Notes: generated by a model from the sequence alone, not told the origin. A stretch of DNA of 64,000 nucleotides from Gammaproteobacteria bacterium (GCA_029289235.1 JARFTZ010000038.1:62001-126000), one strand, 5' to 3'. Positions 9,036 through 19,269 are shown, counted from the first letter of the stretch. Program-made: numbers and translations.

Positions 9036-9059
9036 GCCGCTCGTTGAAGCGGCTTTTTT
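9036..9059 (+). terminator. Rho-independent terminator downstream of tRNA
   Basis: GCCGCT-CGTTGA-AGCGGC-TTTTTT. Confidence 0.8.
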
Positions 9060-9077
9060 GCGTTTGGAGTTCGCGGA

Positions 9078-11252
9078 ATGATCAAAAGCCTGGGATGGCA
9101 GTTGTGGCGGCAGGGGAGGATTCGCGAGACTTTTTCGTCGAGTGTGCGTACCACGGTGGCGCTGGTCGGCGTGATGCTGTGGTGCCTGGCGACGGATCAG
9201 GTGCGTCTGGCGATTCCGCTGCTGCTCGGGGTGATCGCCAGCGCGCTGGCGGAAACGGATGATCACTGGCGCGGTCGCCTCGCCACGCAGTGCCTGACGC
9301 TGCTGTGCTTCGCGGCAGTGATCCTGGCGGTCGAGGCGAGTTTCGATCGGCCGGTCGCGCTGGCGGCGGTGCTGGCGATCGCCGCGTTTACGCTGACCTT
9401 GCTCGGGGCGCTGGGCGACCGCTACCGGACGATCGCGGCGGCGACGCTGATCATGTCGATCTATACCGCGCTGGCGTTGCAGCCGCACGGCGGCCCGCCG
9501 GTCGAGCAGTCGCAGGTGATGCAGCTTCTCGTCGGTGCGGCGTGGTACGGCGTCATTTCGGTGGCGTGGGCGGCGGCATTTCCGATGCTGGCGGTCGAGC
9601 TGAATCTGGCGCGGCTGTACGACGCGCTGGGGCGTTATCTGGAACTGAAGGCTCGGATGTTCCTGCCGGTGCGCGGGATCGACCTGGAACAGCGGCGTCT
9701 GGATCTGGCGCTGCATAACGGTCGGGTCGTCGAGGCGTTGAATGCGACGAAGGAGAGCCTGTTCAGCCGGCATCGTCCGGGCGCGCACCCGGAGTGGCTG
9801 CGCGCCGCGTTGCACCAGTTCTTCGTTGCGCAGGATGTGCACGAGCGGGCGAGTTCGTCGCACGAGAACTACGATCTGCTGGTCGAGAGCTTTTTTCACA
9901 GCGACGTGTTGTACCGCTGCGAGCGCGTGCTGGAGTTGATGGGGCGCGATTGCCTGTCGCTGGCCGAGGCGATCCGGACGCGCGCGCCCTGGTCACGCAA
10001 GCGGGCGACGGAGCGCGCCGTCGAAGACTTGCTTGCGGCCGTGGATCATGTGGATGCGACGAATGATCAAGGTGAGGGCGCTACGCTGTTGCGCGCCCGC
10101 CGCGCGCTGCGGGCGCTGGCCGCCAACCTGCGGGCGATGAACGAGGAAATCGCCGGGGTGCGGGACAAGGCGTTTGATCGCATGCCGGCCGACACGGCGC
10201 TGCAGGACTCGTCGCTGCGTAGCGCGTCGCAGGTGGCGGCTCGCCTGAAAGCGCATCTGACGCTTTCCTCGCCGGTAATGCGGCATGCGGTTCGCTTGAG
10301 CTTGTCGCTGCTTGCCGGGTTTGCCCTGATGTCGGCGACGGGCGACAGTTACGGCTTCTGGATTCTGCTGACGATCGTCTTCGTCTGCCAGCCGCAGTAC
10401 GCCGCGACCGTTGTCCGGCTGGTCGAGCGCGTCGGCGGCACGGTACTCGGCCTGGTCATCGGCTGGGCGCTGCTCGAGCTCTTTCCGGCCCCCTTGTTGC
10501 AGGCGCTGTTCGTCGTGCTGGCGGCCGTGGCGTTCTTTCTCCTGCGTACCCGGCGCTATGCCCTGGCTACCGCGGCGATCACCATTTTCGTCATGCTCTC
10601 CTTCAACCAGGTCGGCGATGGCTACGGCCTGATCGTGCCGCGCCTGCTCGATACGCTGGCTGGCAGCGTGATCGCCGGGCTGGCCGTCTGGCGCGTCCTG
10701 CCCAGCTGGAACGCGCCGAAGCTGCCGCAGCTGGCCGCGGCGTCGTTGAGGGCGCAGGCAGGCTATTTCCTGGCGATCATGGGGCAGTACGGGGTGGTCG
10801 GGAAGGAAGACGATCTCGCCTACCGGATTGCCCGCCGCAATGCGCACAACGCCGATGCGGCGTATTCCGGCGCGCTCAATGCGGCCTTCGCCGAGCCCGA
10901 GCGGGTCAGCCGCAACGTCCCGGCGGGTATTCGCTTTTTGGTGCTGTCGCATACGCTGCTGAACTATCTCTCGGCGCTTGGAGCGCATCGCAACGCCGAA
11001 CACGTGCCGCTGGCGGATGCGGTTGCCGCAGCCGATTGTCTCGTTGCGGCACTGGAGGGCCTGGCTGCGGCGCTCGACGCCACCGAGCCACTGGCGAAAC
11101 CGGCCGGTGACACGCTGGCGAACGAAAACTGTGCCATGGCGTCGTCACCGGATGAAGCGGAAATTCACCGCGTGCTGCGCGGGCAGTTGTCCCTGGCGCT
11201 TGGATTGCTTCCGGAACTGCGCGCGGCGGCTAATCGACTGATTGCCGAATGA
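9078..11252 (+). CDS. yccS: YccS/YhfK (FUSC)-family inner membrane protein
   Basis: 724 aa with two hydrophobic halves; repeated YGFWILLTIVFVCQPQYAATVVRLVERVGGTVLG-type motif. Confidence 0.75.
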   Translation: MIKSLGWQLWRQGRIRETFSSSVRTTVALVGVMLWCLATDQVRLAIPLLLGVIASALAETDDHWRGRLATQCLTLLCFAAVILAVEASFDRPVALAAVLAIAAFTLTLLGALGDRYRTIAAATLIMSIYTALALQPHGGPPVEQSQVMQLLVGAAWYGVISVAWAAAFPMLAVELNLARLYDALGRYLELKARMFLPVRGIDLEQRRLDLALHNGRVVEALNATKESLFSRHRPGAHPEWLRAALHQFFVAQDVHERASSSHENYDLLVESFFHSDVLYRCERVLELMGRDCLSLAEAIRTRAPWSRKRATERAVEDLLAAVDHVDATNDQGEGATLLRARRALRALAANLRAMNEEIAGVRDKAFDRMPADTALQDSSLRSASQVAARLKAHLTLSSPVMRHAVRLSLSLLAGFALMSATGDSYGFWILLTIVFVCQPQYAATVVRLVERVGGTVLGLVIGWALLELFPAPLLQALFVVLAAVAFFLLRTRRYALATAAITIFVMLSFNQVGDGYGLIVPRLLDTLAGSVIAGLAVWRVLPSWNAPKLPQLAAASLRAQAGYFLAIMGQYGVVGKEDDLAYRIARRNAHNADAAYSGALNAAFAEPERVSRNVPAGIRFLVLSHTLLNYLSALGAHRNAEHVPLADAVAAADCLVAALEGLAAALDATEPLAKPAGDTLANENCAMASSPDEAEIHRVLRGQLSLALGLLPELRAAANRLIAE

Positions 11253-11284
11253 CTCAGATTCTGTACTCCAACAAGTGCTGAAAT

Positions 11285-11359
11285 ATTCGTCACCCCGGCG
11301 AAGGCCGGGGTCCAGTTCGTTGCATTTTTTGGATTCCGGCCTTCGCCGGAATGACGAAT
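11285..11359. repeat. Dispersed palindromic repeat, copy A (paired)
   Basis: ATTCGTCACCCCGGCGAAGGCCGGGGTCCAG...GGATTCCGGCCTTCGCCGGAATGACGAAT. Confidence 0.85.
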
Positions 11360-11396
11360 CTTCAATAAATCCGCACGTCCTGAAAAAATCAAAATC

Positions 11397-11495
11397 CACC
11401 GCGGAGACACGGAGGCGCAGAGGAAACACAGAGAAGAGCCTGGTTTCCTGAGGTTTTATCTGTGAAAACTCCGCGTCTCTGTGCCTCTGTGGTAG
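11397..11495. repeat. Imperfect inverted repeat of CCGCGGAGACACGGAGGCGCAGAG type
   Basis: ccaccgcggagacacggaggcgcagagg ... ctccgcgtctctgtgcctctgtggtagg; imperfect reverse complements. Confidence 0.65.
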
Positions 11496-11580
11496 GTGGT
11501 CAGCATTTATTCATAACCACTCAGGCCAATAGTCGGGCAGGATGAGCCAGGTGGATGTTGCAAATTCCTCTGGTGCACAG

Positions 11581-11608
11581 CTGGATCCCGGCTTTCGCCG
11601 GGATGACG
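11581..11608. repeat. Dispersed palindromic repeat, copy B (single half)
   Basis: CTGGATCCCGGCTTTCGCCGGGATGACG. Confidence 0.8.
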
Positions 11609-11638
11609 GGGCTTCGATGTGACTGACGTTGGCGCTGC

Positions 11639-12313
11639 TCAGGCGGGTAGGACGCGCAGATGGAGTCCTGAGGCGTCGTCGATCTTTTCCAGCGTGAGGC
11701 GGGTGAAATCGACCAGGCTGGGGACCGAAGCGTCTGCCGTGGCGTGGGTGCTGCCGCTGATCGCGATGGTCCGGCAGCCGGCGGCGATGCCGGCGGCGAT
11801 CCCGGCCGGAGCGTCTTCGAAGACCACGGCATGTTCCGGGCGTTGGCCGAGCCGGTCGAGGGCGAGCAGGTAGCAGCCAGGGTTGGGTTTTCCTTCGCGG
11901 ATGTCGTCGGCGGAAACGACGGTGTCCGGCATCGGCAGGCCGGCCGCACCCATGCGCACGCGAGCCAGCGGCAGTTGCGCCGAGGTGACCAGCGCCCAGC
12001 GGTCGCGCGGCAGGCTGGCGAGGAGTTCGGCTGCGCCGGGGATCGGCACGATGCCTTCGGTTTCGACCAGTTCCTCCGAGTCGATGGTCTGCAGTTCGGT
12101 TTCAGCGTCGAGGTGGGGCGGGACGATGCCACGCATGATGTCGATGGCACGGCGCCCGTGCATCGTGTGCCGGAAGTCCTCGAAGGAAATGCCACGGCTG
12201 GTGGCCCAGCGTCCCCACACGTGCTCGACGGCGGCGGTGGAGTTGACCAGCGTGCCGTCCATGTCGAACAGAATGCACTGGGCGGTAAGGAGTGTTCCTG
12301 GAAGAAGCGTCAT
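11639..12313 (-). CDS. HAD-superfamily sugar phosphatase-like
   Basis: ILFDMDGTLVNSTAAVEHVW, LVTSAQLPLARVRM, GKPNPGCYLLALDRLG, VVFEDAPAGIAAGIAAG. Confidence 0.85.
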   Translation of the reverse strand: MTLLPGTLLTAQCILFDMDGTLVNSTAAVEHVWGRWATSRGISFEDFRHTMHGRRAIDIMRGIVPPHLDAETELQTIDSEELVETEGIVPIPGAAELLASLPRDRWALVTSAQLPLARVRMGAAGLPMPDTVVSADDIREGKPNPGCYLLALDRLGQRPEHAVVFEDAPAGIAAGIAAGCRTIAISGSTHATADASVPSLVDFTRLTLEKIDDASGLHLRVLPA

Positions 12314-12361
12314 GGTTTGTGCTCGCAGATAGGGTCGCCGTATGCGTACATCGCGAATACT

Positions 12362-12434
12362 CCGTCATCCCGGCGCAGGCCGGGATCCGGTATGTGCTCC
12401 GGAAATCTGGATTCCGGCTTTCGCCGAAATGACG
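12362..12434. repeat. Dispersed palindromic repeat, copy C (paired)
   Basis: CCGTCATCCCGGCGCAGGCCGGGATCCGG...CTGGATTCCGGCTTTCGCCGAAATGACGA. Confidence 0.85.
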
Positions 12435-12516
12435 AACGGGGGGGCATACGGCAGTGCGGATGGGAGAGGTCGGGAATGATGCCGTTCTGTATTCGCGTTG
12501 GCAAATGCGAAGGGAC

Positions 12517-12550
12517 AAAAAAAGCGGGGCGGCGCAAAGCGTCCGCCCCG
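12517..12550 (-). terminator. Rho-independent terminator after the ABC permease
   Basis: Minus strand CGGGGCGG-acgctttgcg-CCGCCCCG followed by CTTTTTTT. Confidence 0.85.
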
Positions 12551-12572
12551 AATCGTGCCGCTGGAGAGGAAA

Positions 12573-13577
12573 TCAGTGCTTGTTGCCGATGCGTCCCTTC
12601 AGGCTTTCGAGCATCACGGCGAGGATGATGATGGCGCCCTTGACCACTTGCTGGTGGTAACCGGGAATGTTCATCAGGTTCATGATGTTCGAGATGATCG
12701 AGAGGATCATCACGCCGATCAGGGTGTTGAACACCGTGCCGCGTCCGCCGGAGAGGCTGGCGCCGCCGACCACGACCGCGGCGATCGCGTCGAGCTCGAA
12801 GCCGATGGCCAGGATCGGCGAACCGACGCCGGTGCGTGTCGAGGCGATCACGCCGGAGATGCCGCAGGCGAGGCCGCACAGGGCGTAGACGCCGAACTTG
12901 TAGTAGGCGACGCGAATTCCGGCGAAACGGGTTGCGATTTCGTTGCTGCCGATGGACAGGGTCAGCCGGCCGAAGACCGTTTTCCGATAGAGGAACAGGG
13001 CGATCAGGAAGCAGGCGATCAACAGGTAGAACGTCGTCGGGATGCCGAACCAGTTAGCGACGCCGAAGTCGTTGAACGCCGTGTCGTCGATGAAGATCGG
13101 CTGCCCCTTGGAGACGATCAGCGCCACGCCGCGCGCCACGGTCATCGTCGCCAGGGTGGCGATGAACGGCGCGATGCGGAAGGCGGCGACCAGCGTGCCG
13201 GAGAAGACGCCGCACAGGGTGCCGGCCAGGATGCCGGCGGCGATGCCAACGAACAGCCCCTGTTCCGGCACGACGAGGGCGACGACAACGGAGACGAGGG
13301 CCATCAGCGAGCCGACCGAGAGGTCGATGCCGCCGGTCAGGATGACGAACAGCAGGCCGAGCGAGACGACGCCGAGCGGCACGCTCTGGCGCAGGATGTT
13401 GGTGATGTTGTCGACGGTCAGGAAGCGGTCGGAGAGAAAGGCCGAGACCAGCAGCATCGCGATGAAGACAATCAGCGAGGATTGATCGAGCAGAAGCTTT
13501 GCAAGACCTGGGCCTCGCGAGGCAGTGGTCCGGGCGGCGGTTTGTTGGGATTGTTGGGGCAGGGTGGTCGAGTTCAT
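12573..13577 (-). CDS. Sugar ABC transporter permease (RbsC-like)
   Basis: LSDRFLTVDNITNILRQSVPLGVVSLGLLFVILTGGIDLSVGSLMALVSV; start ATG at 13577. Confidence 0.92.
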   Translation of the reverse strand: MNSTTLPQQSQQTAARTTASRGPGLAKLLLDQSSLIVFIAMLLVSAFLSDRFLTVDNITNILRQSVPLGVVSLGLLFVILTGGIDLSVGSLMALVSVVVALVVPEQGLFVGIAAGILAGTLCGVFSGTLVAAFRIAPFIATLATMTVARGVALIVSKGQPIFIDDTAFNDFGVANWFGIPTTFYLLIACFLIALFLYRKTVFGRLTLSIGSNEIATRFAGIRVAYYKFGVYALCGLACGISGVIASTRTGVGSPILAIGFELDAIAAVVVGGASLSGGRGTVFNTLIGVMILSIISNIMNLMNIPGYHQQVVKGAIIILAVMLESLKGRIGNKH

Positions 13578-13588
13578 CGTCGTTCTCC

Positions 13589-15094
13589 TCAATGGGCGGC
13601 CTGGGCCACGCGGCGGGGAATGGCATGGGACATGATGCATTGTTCGGTCATCGTCTCGCCGGCAACTTCGCCGGTGATCCGGCCTTCGCTGAGCACGTAG
13701 GCGCGGTGGCACAGGCCGATCAGCTCGACCAGCTCCGAGGATATGACCAGAATGGCCCGCCCTTCCTGGGCAAGGCGGTGAATCACGGAGTAGATTTCCG
13801 ACTTGGCGCCAACGTCGACGCCGCGCGTCGGTTCGTCGAAGATCAGCACGTCGCAGTTGGCATTGATCCATTTGCCGAGCACGACCTTCTGCTGGTTACC
13901 GCCGCTCAGGCTGGAAACCGGGTCAGTCAGGCGGCCGAGCTTGATCCGCAGCAGTTCGCGGAGGTGCTGCGCGATGCCGCGCTCGGTTTTCTTGTTCAGG
14001 ATGCCGAAGCGGGAGACGCCGCCGAGCTTTGAGAGCGTGATGTTCTGCTCGATCGGCAGGTTGAGCACGGCCCCCTGCAGCTTGCGGTCCTCCGGTACCA
14101 GGCCGATGCCCTGGGCGACCGCGTCGGCGGGGTGCTTGACGTGCACCGGACGGCCGCCCTTGAGGATTGCGCCCTGCGAATGGCGGGCAATGCCGAAGAC
14201 GCATTCGGCGATTTCGGTGCGTCCGGAGCCGACCAGCCCGGCAAGGCCGACGACTTCGCCCTTGCGCACCTGGATGTTGATGTCTTCCAGTACGCCGGGG
14301 CGGTTGAGGTTGCGGATCTCGAAATGGACCTCGTCGCCCGGCGTCGAGCGTTCGGGGAACAGCGAGGTCATTTCGCGGCCGACCATCATGGTGATGATGT
14401 CGTGCTCGCTGCAGGTCTTCGGATCGAGTTGGCCGACGGTCTCGCCGTCCTTGACCACGGTGATCCGGTCGGCGATGCGGAACAGCTCCTGCAGGCGGTG
14501 CGAAATGTAGAGGATGGTGACGCCGCGCTGCTTCAGGCGCAGCAGGTTTTCGAAGAGGACGTCGACTTCCGGATCGGCGAGGACGGCGGTCGGCTCGTCG
14601 AGGATCAGGATGCGCACGTCCTTGGCCAATGACTTGGTGATCTCGACCATCTGCTGGTAGGCGACGCTGAGGTCGCCGACGCGCGTGCGCGGGTCGATGT
14701 CGTAGCCGAAGGCGCGGAGCAGTTCGCCGGCCTTGCGGTTGAGTTCCTTCCAGTCGATGAGGCGGCCGCCCTGGCCGAGGTTGTCGAGGAAGATGTTTTC
14801 GGCCACCGACAGGTCGGGCGCCAGCGCCAGTTCCTGGTGCACGATGCCGATGCCGCAGGCCATGCTCTGCTGTGGCGAGGTGAAATTGACTTCCTCGCCG
14901 AAACAGGTGATGCGTCCGGCGTCGCGGATGTAGATGCCGGAGAGGATTTTCATCAGCGTCGATTTGCCGGCGCCGTTTTCGCCGACGATCGCGTGGATCG
15001 TCCCGGCGTCCGCCGAAAAATTGATCCCGCGCAACGCCTTGATGCCGCCAAAGCTCTTCTGGATGCCTTCGGCGACGATCGCTTGAGCTGTCAT
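13589..15094 (-). CDS. Sugar ABC transporter ATP-binding protein (RbsA/MglA-like, two NBDs)
   Basis: GENGAGKSTLMKILSGIY, LSVAYQQMVEITKSL, LDEPTAVL, LSGGNQQKVVLGKW, FDEPTRGVDVGAKSEIY. Confidence 0.93.
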   Translation of the reverse strand: MTAQAIVAEGIQKSFGGIKALRGINFSADAGTIHAIVGENGAGKSTLMKILSGIYIRDAGRITCFGEEVNFTSPQQSMACGIGIVHQELALAPDLSVAENIFLDNLGQGGRLIDWKELNRKAGELLRAFGYDIDPRTRVGDLSVAYQQMVEITKSLAKDVRILILDEPTAVLADPEVDVLFENLLRLKQRGVTILYISHRLQELFRIADRITVVKDGETVGQLDPKTCSEHDIITMMVGREMTSLFPERSTPGDEVHFEIRNLNRPGVLEDINIQVRKGEVVGLAGLVGSGRTEIAECVFGIARHSQGAILKGGRPVHVKHPADAVAQGIGLVPEDRKLQGAVLNLPIEQNITLSKLGGVSRFGILNKKTERGIAQHLRELLRIKLGRLTDPVSSLSGGNQQKVVLGKWINANCDVLIFDEPTRGVDVGAKSEIYSVIHRLAQEGRAILVISSELVELIGLCHRAYVLSEGRITGEVAGETMTEQCIMSHAIPRRVAQAAH

Positions 15095-15155
15095 GCCCAC
15101 CCCTTCCTTTTGCTGCGGTGTTGCCCTGTTCTGGTTTTTGTCAGGGGCCTGGATG

Positions 15156-15194
15156 AAAAAACGGCGGGCCAGGCCGGAGCGGCCCGTCCGCCGT
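15156..15194 (-). terminator. Terminator-like hairpin between binding protein and ATPase genes
   Basis: Minus strand ACGGCGG...CCGCCGT stem followed by TTTTTT; 9 nt after the binding-protein stop codon. Confidence 0.75.
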
Positions 15195-15202
15195 GCCGTT
15201 GA

Positions 15203-16174
15203 TCAGTAGATCGAGTCCTTGTCGTAGTACTTGTCGACGTTGTCCTTGGTGATCAGGATCGGGGTGATGAACTCATAGTCGCTGAACTTGGTCTTGCCGG
15301 CCTTGAAATCCTTGATGACTTCCATGACCTTCTCGGCGAGCGCCTTCGGGTTGTTGGAAGCGGTGGCCTGCAGTTCGCCGTTCTTGATCGATTCCAGCCC
15401 CTTCTTGTAGCCGTCGTGGGCGATGACCTTGACGTTCTTCAGCTTGCCTGAAGCCTTCAGTGCGCGGATCGCGCCGAGCGCCATGTCGTCCATTTCCGTA
15501 TACACGGCGTTGATCTTGTCGCCGTGCGCGACCAGCGCGTCTTCCATGGCCTTCAGGCCGCCCTGCTGGTCCCAGTTGCCCCAGCCCTGCGTCAGCACCG
15601 TGAAGTTGGTGCGGCCGTACAGGCGCATCTGCTCTTCCATGACCGCGGCGATGAAGTTGTCGCGGCGGGCGGCGCCGACCAGGTTGCCCTGGTTGCCGCT
15701 GATGATCACGGCGTTGATCGGCTTGTCGCCGAACAGCTTGACCGCGTATTCGCCGAGCATCTTGTTGTTGACCGGGTTGTTGGCCATCACGCGGGTGATC
15801 ACCGGCGCGTCGAGGCTGATGTCGCTGTCGAGGTTGACAACCGGGATGCCCTTGGCGGTGGCTTTCTTGACGATATTCACGCCGGCGGCCGGGTCCTGCG
15901 GGTTGAGCACCAGGATGTCGATGCCCTGCGAGAGCATGTCCTCGACGTCGGAAATCTGCTTGTTCATGTTGCCGGCGGCGTCGGTGGCGACGATCTCGTA
16001 GCCGGCCTTCTTGGCGCTGATCTTCATGTACTCGGTCAGGCCGTTGAAGAAGGCGCCGTTCAGGGTGCGGTTGGAAAAGCCGATCTTCAGGGGCTTGGCG
16101 GCCTGGGCCTGGGCTGCGCCGCTCATCCCCAGGATGCCGGCGGTGATCATGGCAACTGCGAGAAACCGTTTCAT
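15203..16174 (-). CDS. Periplasmic sugar-binding protein (ribose-binding-like)
   Basis: MKRFLAVAMITAGILGMSGAAQA signal peptide, LKIGFSNRTLNGAFFNGLTEYMK, ATDAAGNMNKQISDVEDMLSQGIDILVLNP. Confidence 0.9.
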   Translation of the reverse strand: MKRFLAVAMITAGILGMSGAAQAQAAKPLKIGFSNRTLNGAFFNGLTEYMKISAKKAGYEIVATDAAGNMNKQISDVEDMLSQGIDILVLNPQDPAAGVNIVKKATAKGIPVVNLDSDISLDAPVITRVMANNPVNNKMLGEYAVKLFGDKPINAVIISGNQGNLVGAARRDNFIAAVMEEQMRLYGRTNFTVLTQGWGNWDQQGGLKAMEDALVAHGDKINAVYTEMDDMALGAIRALKASGKLKNVKVIAHDGYKKGLESIKNGELQATASNNPKALAEKVMEVIKDFKAGKTKFSDYEFITPILITKDNVDKYYDKDSIY

Positions 16175-16348
16175 TGTTCGTGCCTCCTCAATTATGTTGG
16201 TTGGGTTCTTCCGCTGTGCTGCATGCGACTTTTCGACTGGGCGTTTTTTGTTTTCCCGGAGTCGGGTCAGCGCAGGGAAGGTTACAAAGCGTCTGCATCG
16301 TTCTCTATGCGAAAATTTTGCAGTGCTATGCAATTTCTTACATCGTTT

Positions 16349-17291
16349 TCACGCCAGCGCGATGTGCCCGACGCCGCTCATGCGGTTGCGGTGCGCGTTC
16401 AGCGATTCAGGAGACGATGTGCGGTCGGAGCGGAATTTTGTCGGAGACACGCCCATGTAGCGGGTGAAATTCCGGTTGAACGTCGACAGCGAGTCGTAGC
16501 CGACGTCATAGGCGATCGCGGTGACCGACGAGTCCGTCTCGATCAGCATCTGGCAGGACTTGTAGATGCGCATCCGGTTCAGGTACTCCAGGCAGGTGCA
16601 GCGCACGTGCCGGTCGAAGAAGCGGGAGAAGGCCGAAAGCTGCATGTGCTCGCGCTCGGCGATCTCGCGGCAGGAGAGGTCGGAGCGGCTGTAGTTCTCG
16701 GCGATGTAGTTGAGGATGTTGTTCAGACGCTTCATCTGGATGCCGTCGGTCTTCGGCAGGACCAGCGACAGCGGTTGTCGCGCGCTGTCGTCGCTGAGCA
16801 GGCTGATGATGCGGAAGAAGGTGATCAGCCGGTTCATGCCGGTAGCGGTGAGCAGTTCGTGCAGCAACGGCCAGGCGGCCTGCGAGGCGGTGTCGGAAAA
16901 CTTGATGCCGGCGCGCGACTCGTCGAGCAGCGTGGAGAACGCGGCGCAGTCGGCGAATTCGGTCACGCATTTATGCGCAAAGGCGCCGCTGAACTGGATG
17001 ACCAGGTCACGCTCGGCGATCTCGATGCGTCCACTGGGCAGTTCGTCGCGGGCGCCGTCGGTGACCCACATGTGCGGCAGGTTGGCCCCGGTCATCACCA
17101 GGTCGCCAACGTCGAACTGGCCCACGTGCGTGCCGACGTAGCGCAGGCCGGACGAGCGGCGGATCAGGTGAATTTCGAATTCCGGGTGGTAGTGCCAGCC
17201 CGTGTAGTTGAACGGGTAGTCGTGGCAGAAAACGAGAAAGTCGCGGTCGAGCGGCGTAGCGATGACCTCTCTCAAAGGCCGGGTATTCATT
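16349..17291 (-). CDS. AraC-family transcriptional regulator
   Basis: C-terminal HTH: NYIAENYSRSDLSCREIAEREHMQLSAFSRFFDRHV...VTAIAYDVGYDSLSTFNRNFTRYMGVSPTKFR. Confidence 0.9.
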
Positions 17292-17568
17292 GGCAATAAC
17301 CCCCACTGCATGATGGTGCGATCTGCTCCGTGCGATGTCCGTCCTTTGTGCTTTTTTTTTGGCGGCGACTCGCGGAGCGCTTCAGCAAGTGCGTATAACT
17401 ATGCGTCGACGGCCTGGCAATGTCAGGTCGGTTTTTGCAGGTGAATGTGCAAAATTTTACACAGTTTTGATGGGGTCGTTCTGAGGGGCTTTCGGCGAGG
17501 CGCTTGTTTTCTGGTAATCCTGCTCGATTCGAGCGGGGGCCTCGCCGATTTTTTTACCTTGTTCAGGA

Positions 17569-19038
17569 TCAGGCGAAGCGCTGCACGGTTTCCCTGGCGC
17601 CGACTTCATACAGGCTGGTCAACGCCTCGGTATAGGCTTCGACGAAGCGCGGGTTGTCGCAAAGGTCGCCGAACACCGCCCGGTTTTCGATGAAGGCGGT
17701 GATTTTCTCGCGGTTGCGCGCGGCGATCTGCATCAGTTCGTCCTTCATCCGGTCGACGACCGTAATCGCTTCGCCCTGTTCATCCTTGCCTTCGGCGTAA
17801 CGCGCCCAGCTGGCGACGACCGCGGCGCTGCGCCGGATCTCGCCGCCACAGGCGAGGTTGGCGCGCACCACCGGCAGCAGCCACTTCGGGATGCGGTCGG
17901 AACTCTCGGCGCAGAGGCGGGCGAGGGTGTCGCGCACTTCCGAGTTGGCGAAACGGGCGATCAGGGTGCGCCGGTAGAGGTCCAGGTCGACGCCGGGAAC
18001 GGGCATCAGCGTCGGCGTCCCTTCGCGCTCCATGTAGTTGAGCAGGAAGGTTTCGAACAGCGGGTCTTGCGTGACCTCATGAGCGTAGCGGTAGCCCGCG
18101 AGGTAGCCGAAGTACGTCAGCGCCTGGTGGCTGGCGTTGAGCAGGCGCAGTTTCATCAGTTCGTACGGGACGACGTTCTCGACGAGCTGTACGCCCGCAT
18201 GCTCGAACGGCGGGCGGCCGAGCGGGAAATGATCCTCCAGCACCCACTGGGTGAACGGTTCGCAGACGACCGGCCAGGCGTCGTCGATGCCGAAGCGCCG
18301 GGCGACCTGTTCGATGTCGCTCGGCGCGGTGACCGGCGTGATGCGGTCGACCATCGCGTTGGGGAAGGCAACGTGATTGGCGATCCAGTCACCGAGTGCC
18401 GGATCCTTGCGCAGTGCGAAGGCGGTGAACATCTTTTTGGCAACGTCGCCATTGGACTGGATGTTGTCGCAGCTCATCACGGTGAATGGCGCGACGCCAC
18501 GCTCGCGTCGCCGCCGCAGGGCTTCGGTGACGAGGCCGAAGACGGTGGCCGGGGCCGCCGTGCCTTCGATATCCCTGGCGATCGCCGGGGTGTCGAAGTC
18601 GAACTCGCCGGTGACGTGATGGAAGTTGTAACCGCCTTCGGTGATGGTCAGCGAAACGATGCGCGTGCCCGGCGCGGCCATGAGTTCGACGACGCGCTCG
18701 GGGTCGTCCGGCGCGTAAAGGAAGTCGACGATCGAACCGATCACCCGTGCCTCATAGTTGCCGTCCGGGTGCTTGGTGACGAGGGTGTAGAGCCCGTCCT
18801 GGGATTTGAGCGCGTCGCGCATCCGCTGATCGGCCGGCATCACCCCGACGCCGCAGATGCCCCAGTCCAGCGCCAGTCCCTGATTCATCAGCTGGTCGAC
18901 GTACATCGCCTGGTGCGCGCGATGAAAGCCGCCGGTGCCGAAATGAACGATGCCGACGCGCAGCTGCGCCTGGTCGTAGGATGGTCGGGCGACGCCGGCA
19001 GGGAGTTTCGACAGGGTGGCGGTGCCAAGTTTCAACAT
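17569..19038 (-). CDS. Mannitol dehydrogenase-family polyol/hexuronate dehydrogenase
   Basis: RVGIVHFGTGGFHRAHQAMYVDQLM, ITEGGYNF, VMSCDNIQSNGDVAKKMF, FPNAMVDRITP, NASHQALTYFGYLAGY. Confidence 0.88.
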   Translation of the reverse strand: MLKLGTATLSKLPAGVARPSYDQAQLRVGIVHFGTGGFHRAHQAMYVDQLMNQGLALDWGICGVGVMPADQRMRDALKSQDGLYTLVTKHPDGNYEARVIGSIVDFLYAPDDPERVVELMAAPGTRIVSLTITEGGYNFHHVTGEFDFDTPAIARDIEGTAAPATVFGLVTEALRRRRERGVAPFTVMSCDNIQSNGDVAKKMFTAFALRKDPALGDWIANHVAFPNAMVDRITPVTAPSDIEQVARRFGIDDAWPVVCEPFTQWVLEDHFPLGRPPFEHAGVQLVENVVPYELMKLRLLNASHQALTYFGYLAGYRYAHEVTQDPLFETFLLNYMEREGTPTLMPVPGVDLDLYRRTLIARFANSEVRDTLARLCAESSDRIPKWLLPVVRANLACGGEIRRSAAVVASWARYAEGKDEQGEAITVVDRMKDELMQIAARNREKITAFIENRAVFGDLCDNPRFVEAYTEALTSLYEVGARETVQRFA

Positions 19039-19269
19039 GGGAATCCTCGCTTGTTGGAATGGTCGGAAAGTCGTTGCGTGGCCTGTGGCCGAGAGTGGCA
19101 GCAAGTTTCATCCTTGCGCTGAATTCCGGCAGCTTGATATTTCCGGAGTTGATTGCAGGGTTTTACGCTATTCCGGTAGCCCGTTGCGCGGGTGAGGACG
19201 GTTTCCGGTATCCTTCGCACTCGCCGCGCAGCGCGGCCGTCGATTGACCCTCCCGCATCGGAACTTCCC

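Noticed and set aside
12498-13700. 400-aa plus-strand ORF rich in D/E/Q
   Set aside because: Antisense to the RbsC-like permease; shadow frame of hydrophobic codons.
15524-17299. 591-aa plus-strand ORF
   Set aside because: Antisense to the sugar-binding protein and AraC regulator; low-complexity DE/R composition.
11639-19038. Possible invertible or phase-variable locus because of nearby inverted repeats
   Set aside because: Repeat pairs are short-spaced palindromes, not long inverted repeats bracketing a gene, and no recombinase is present.
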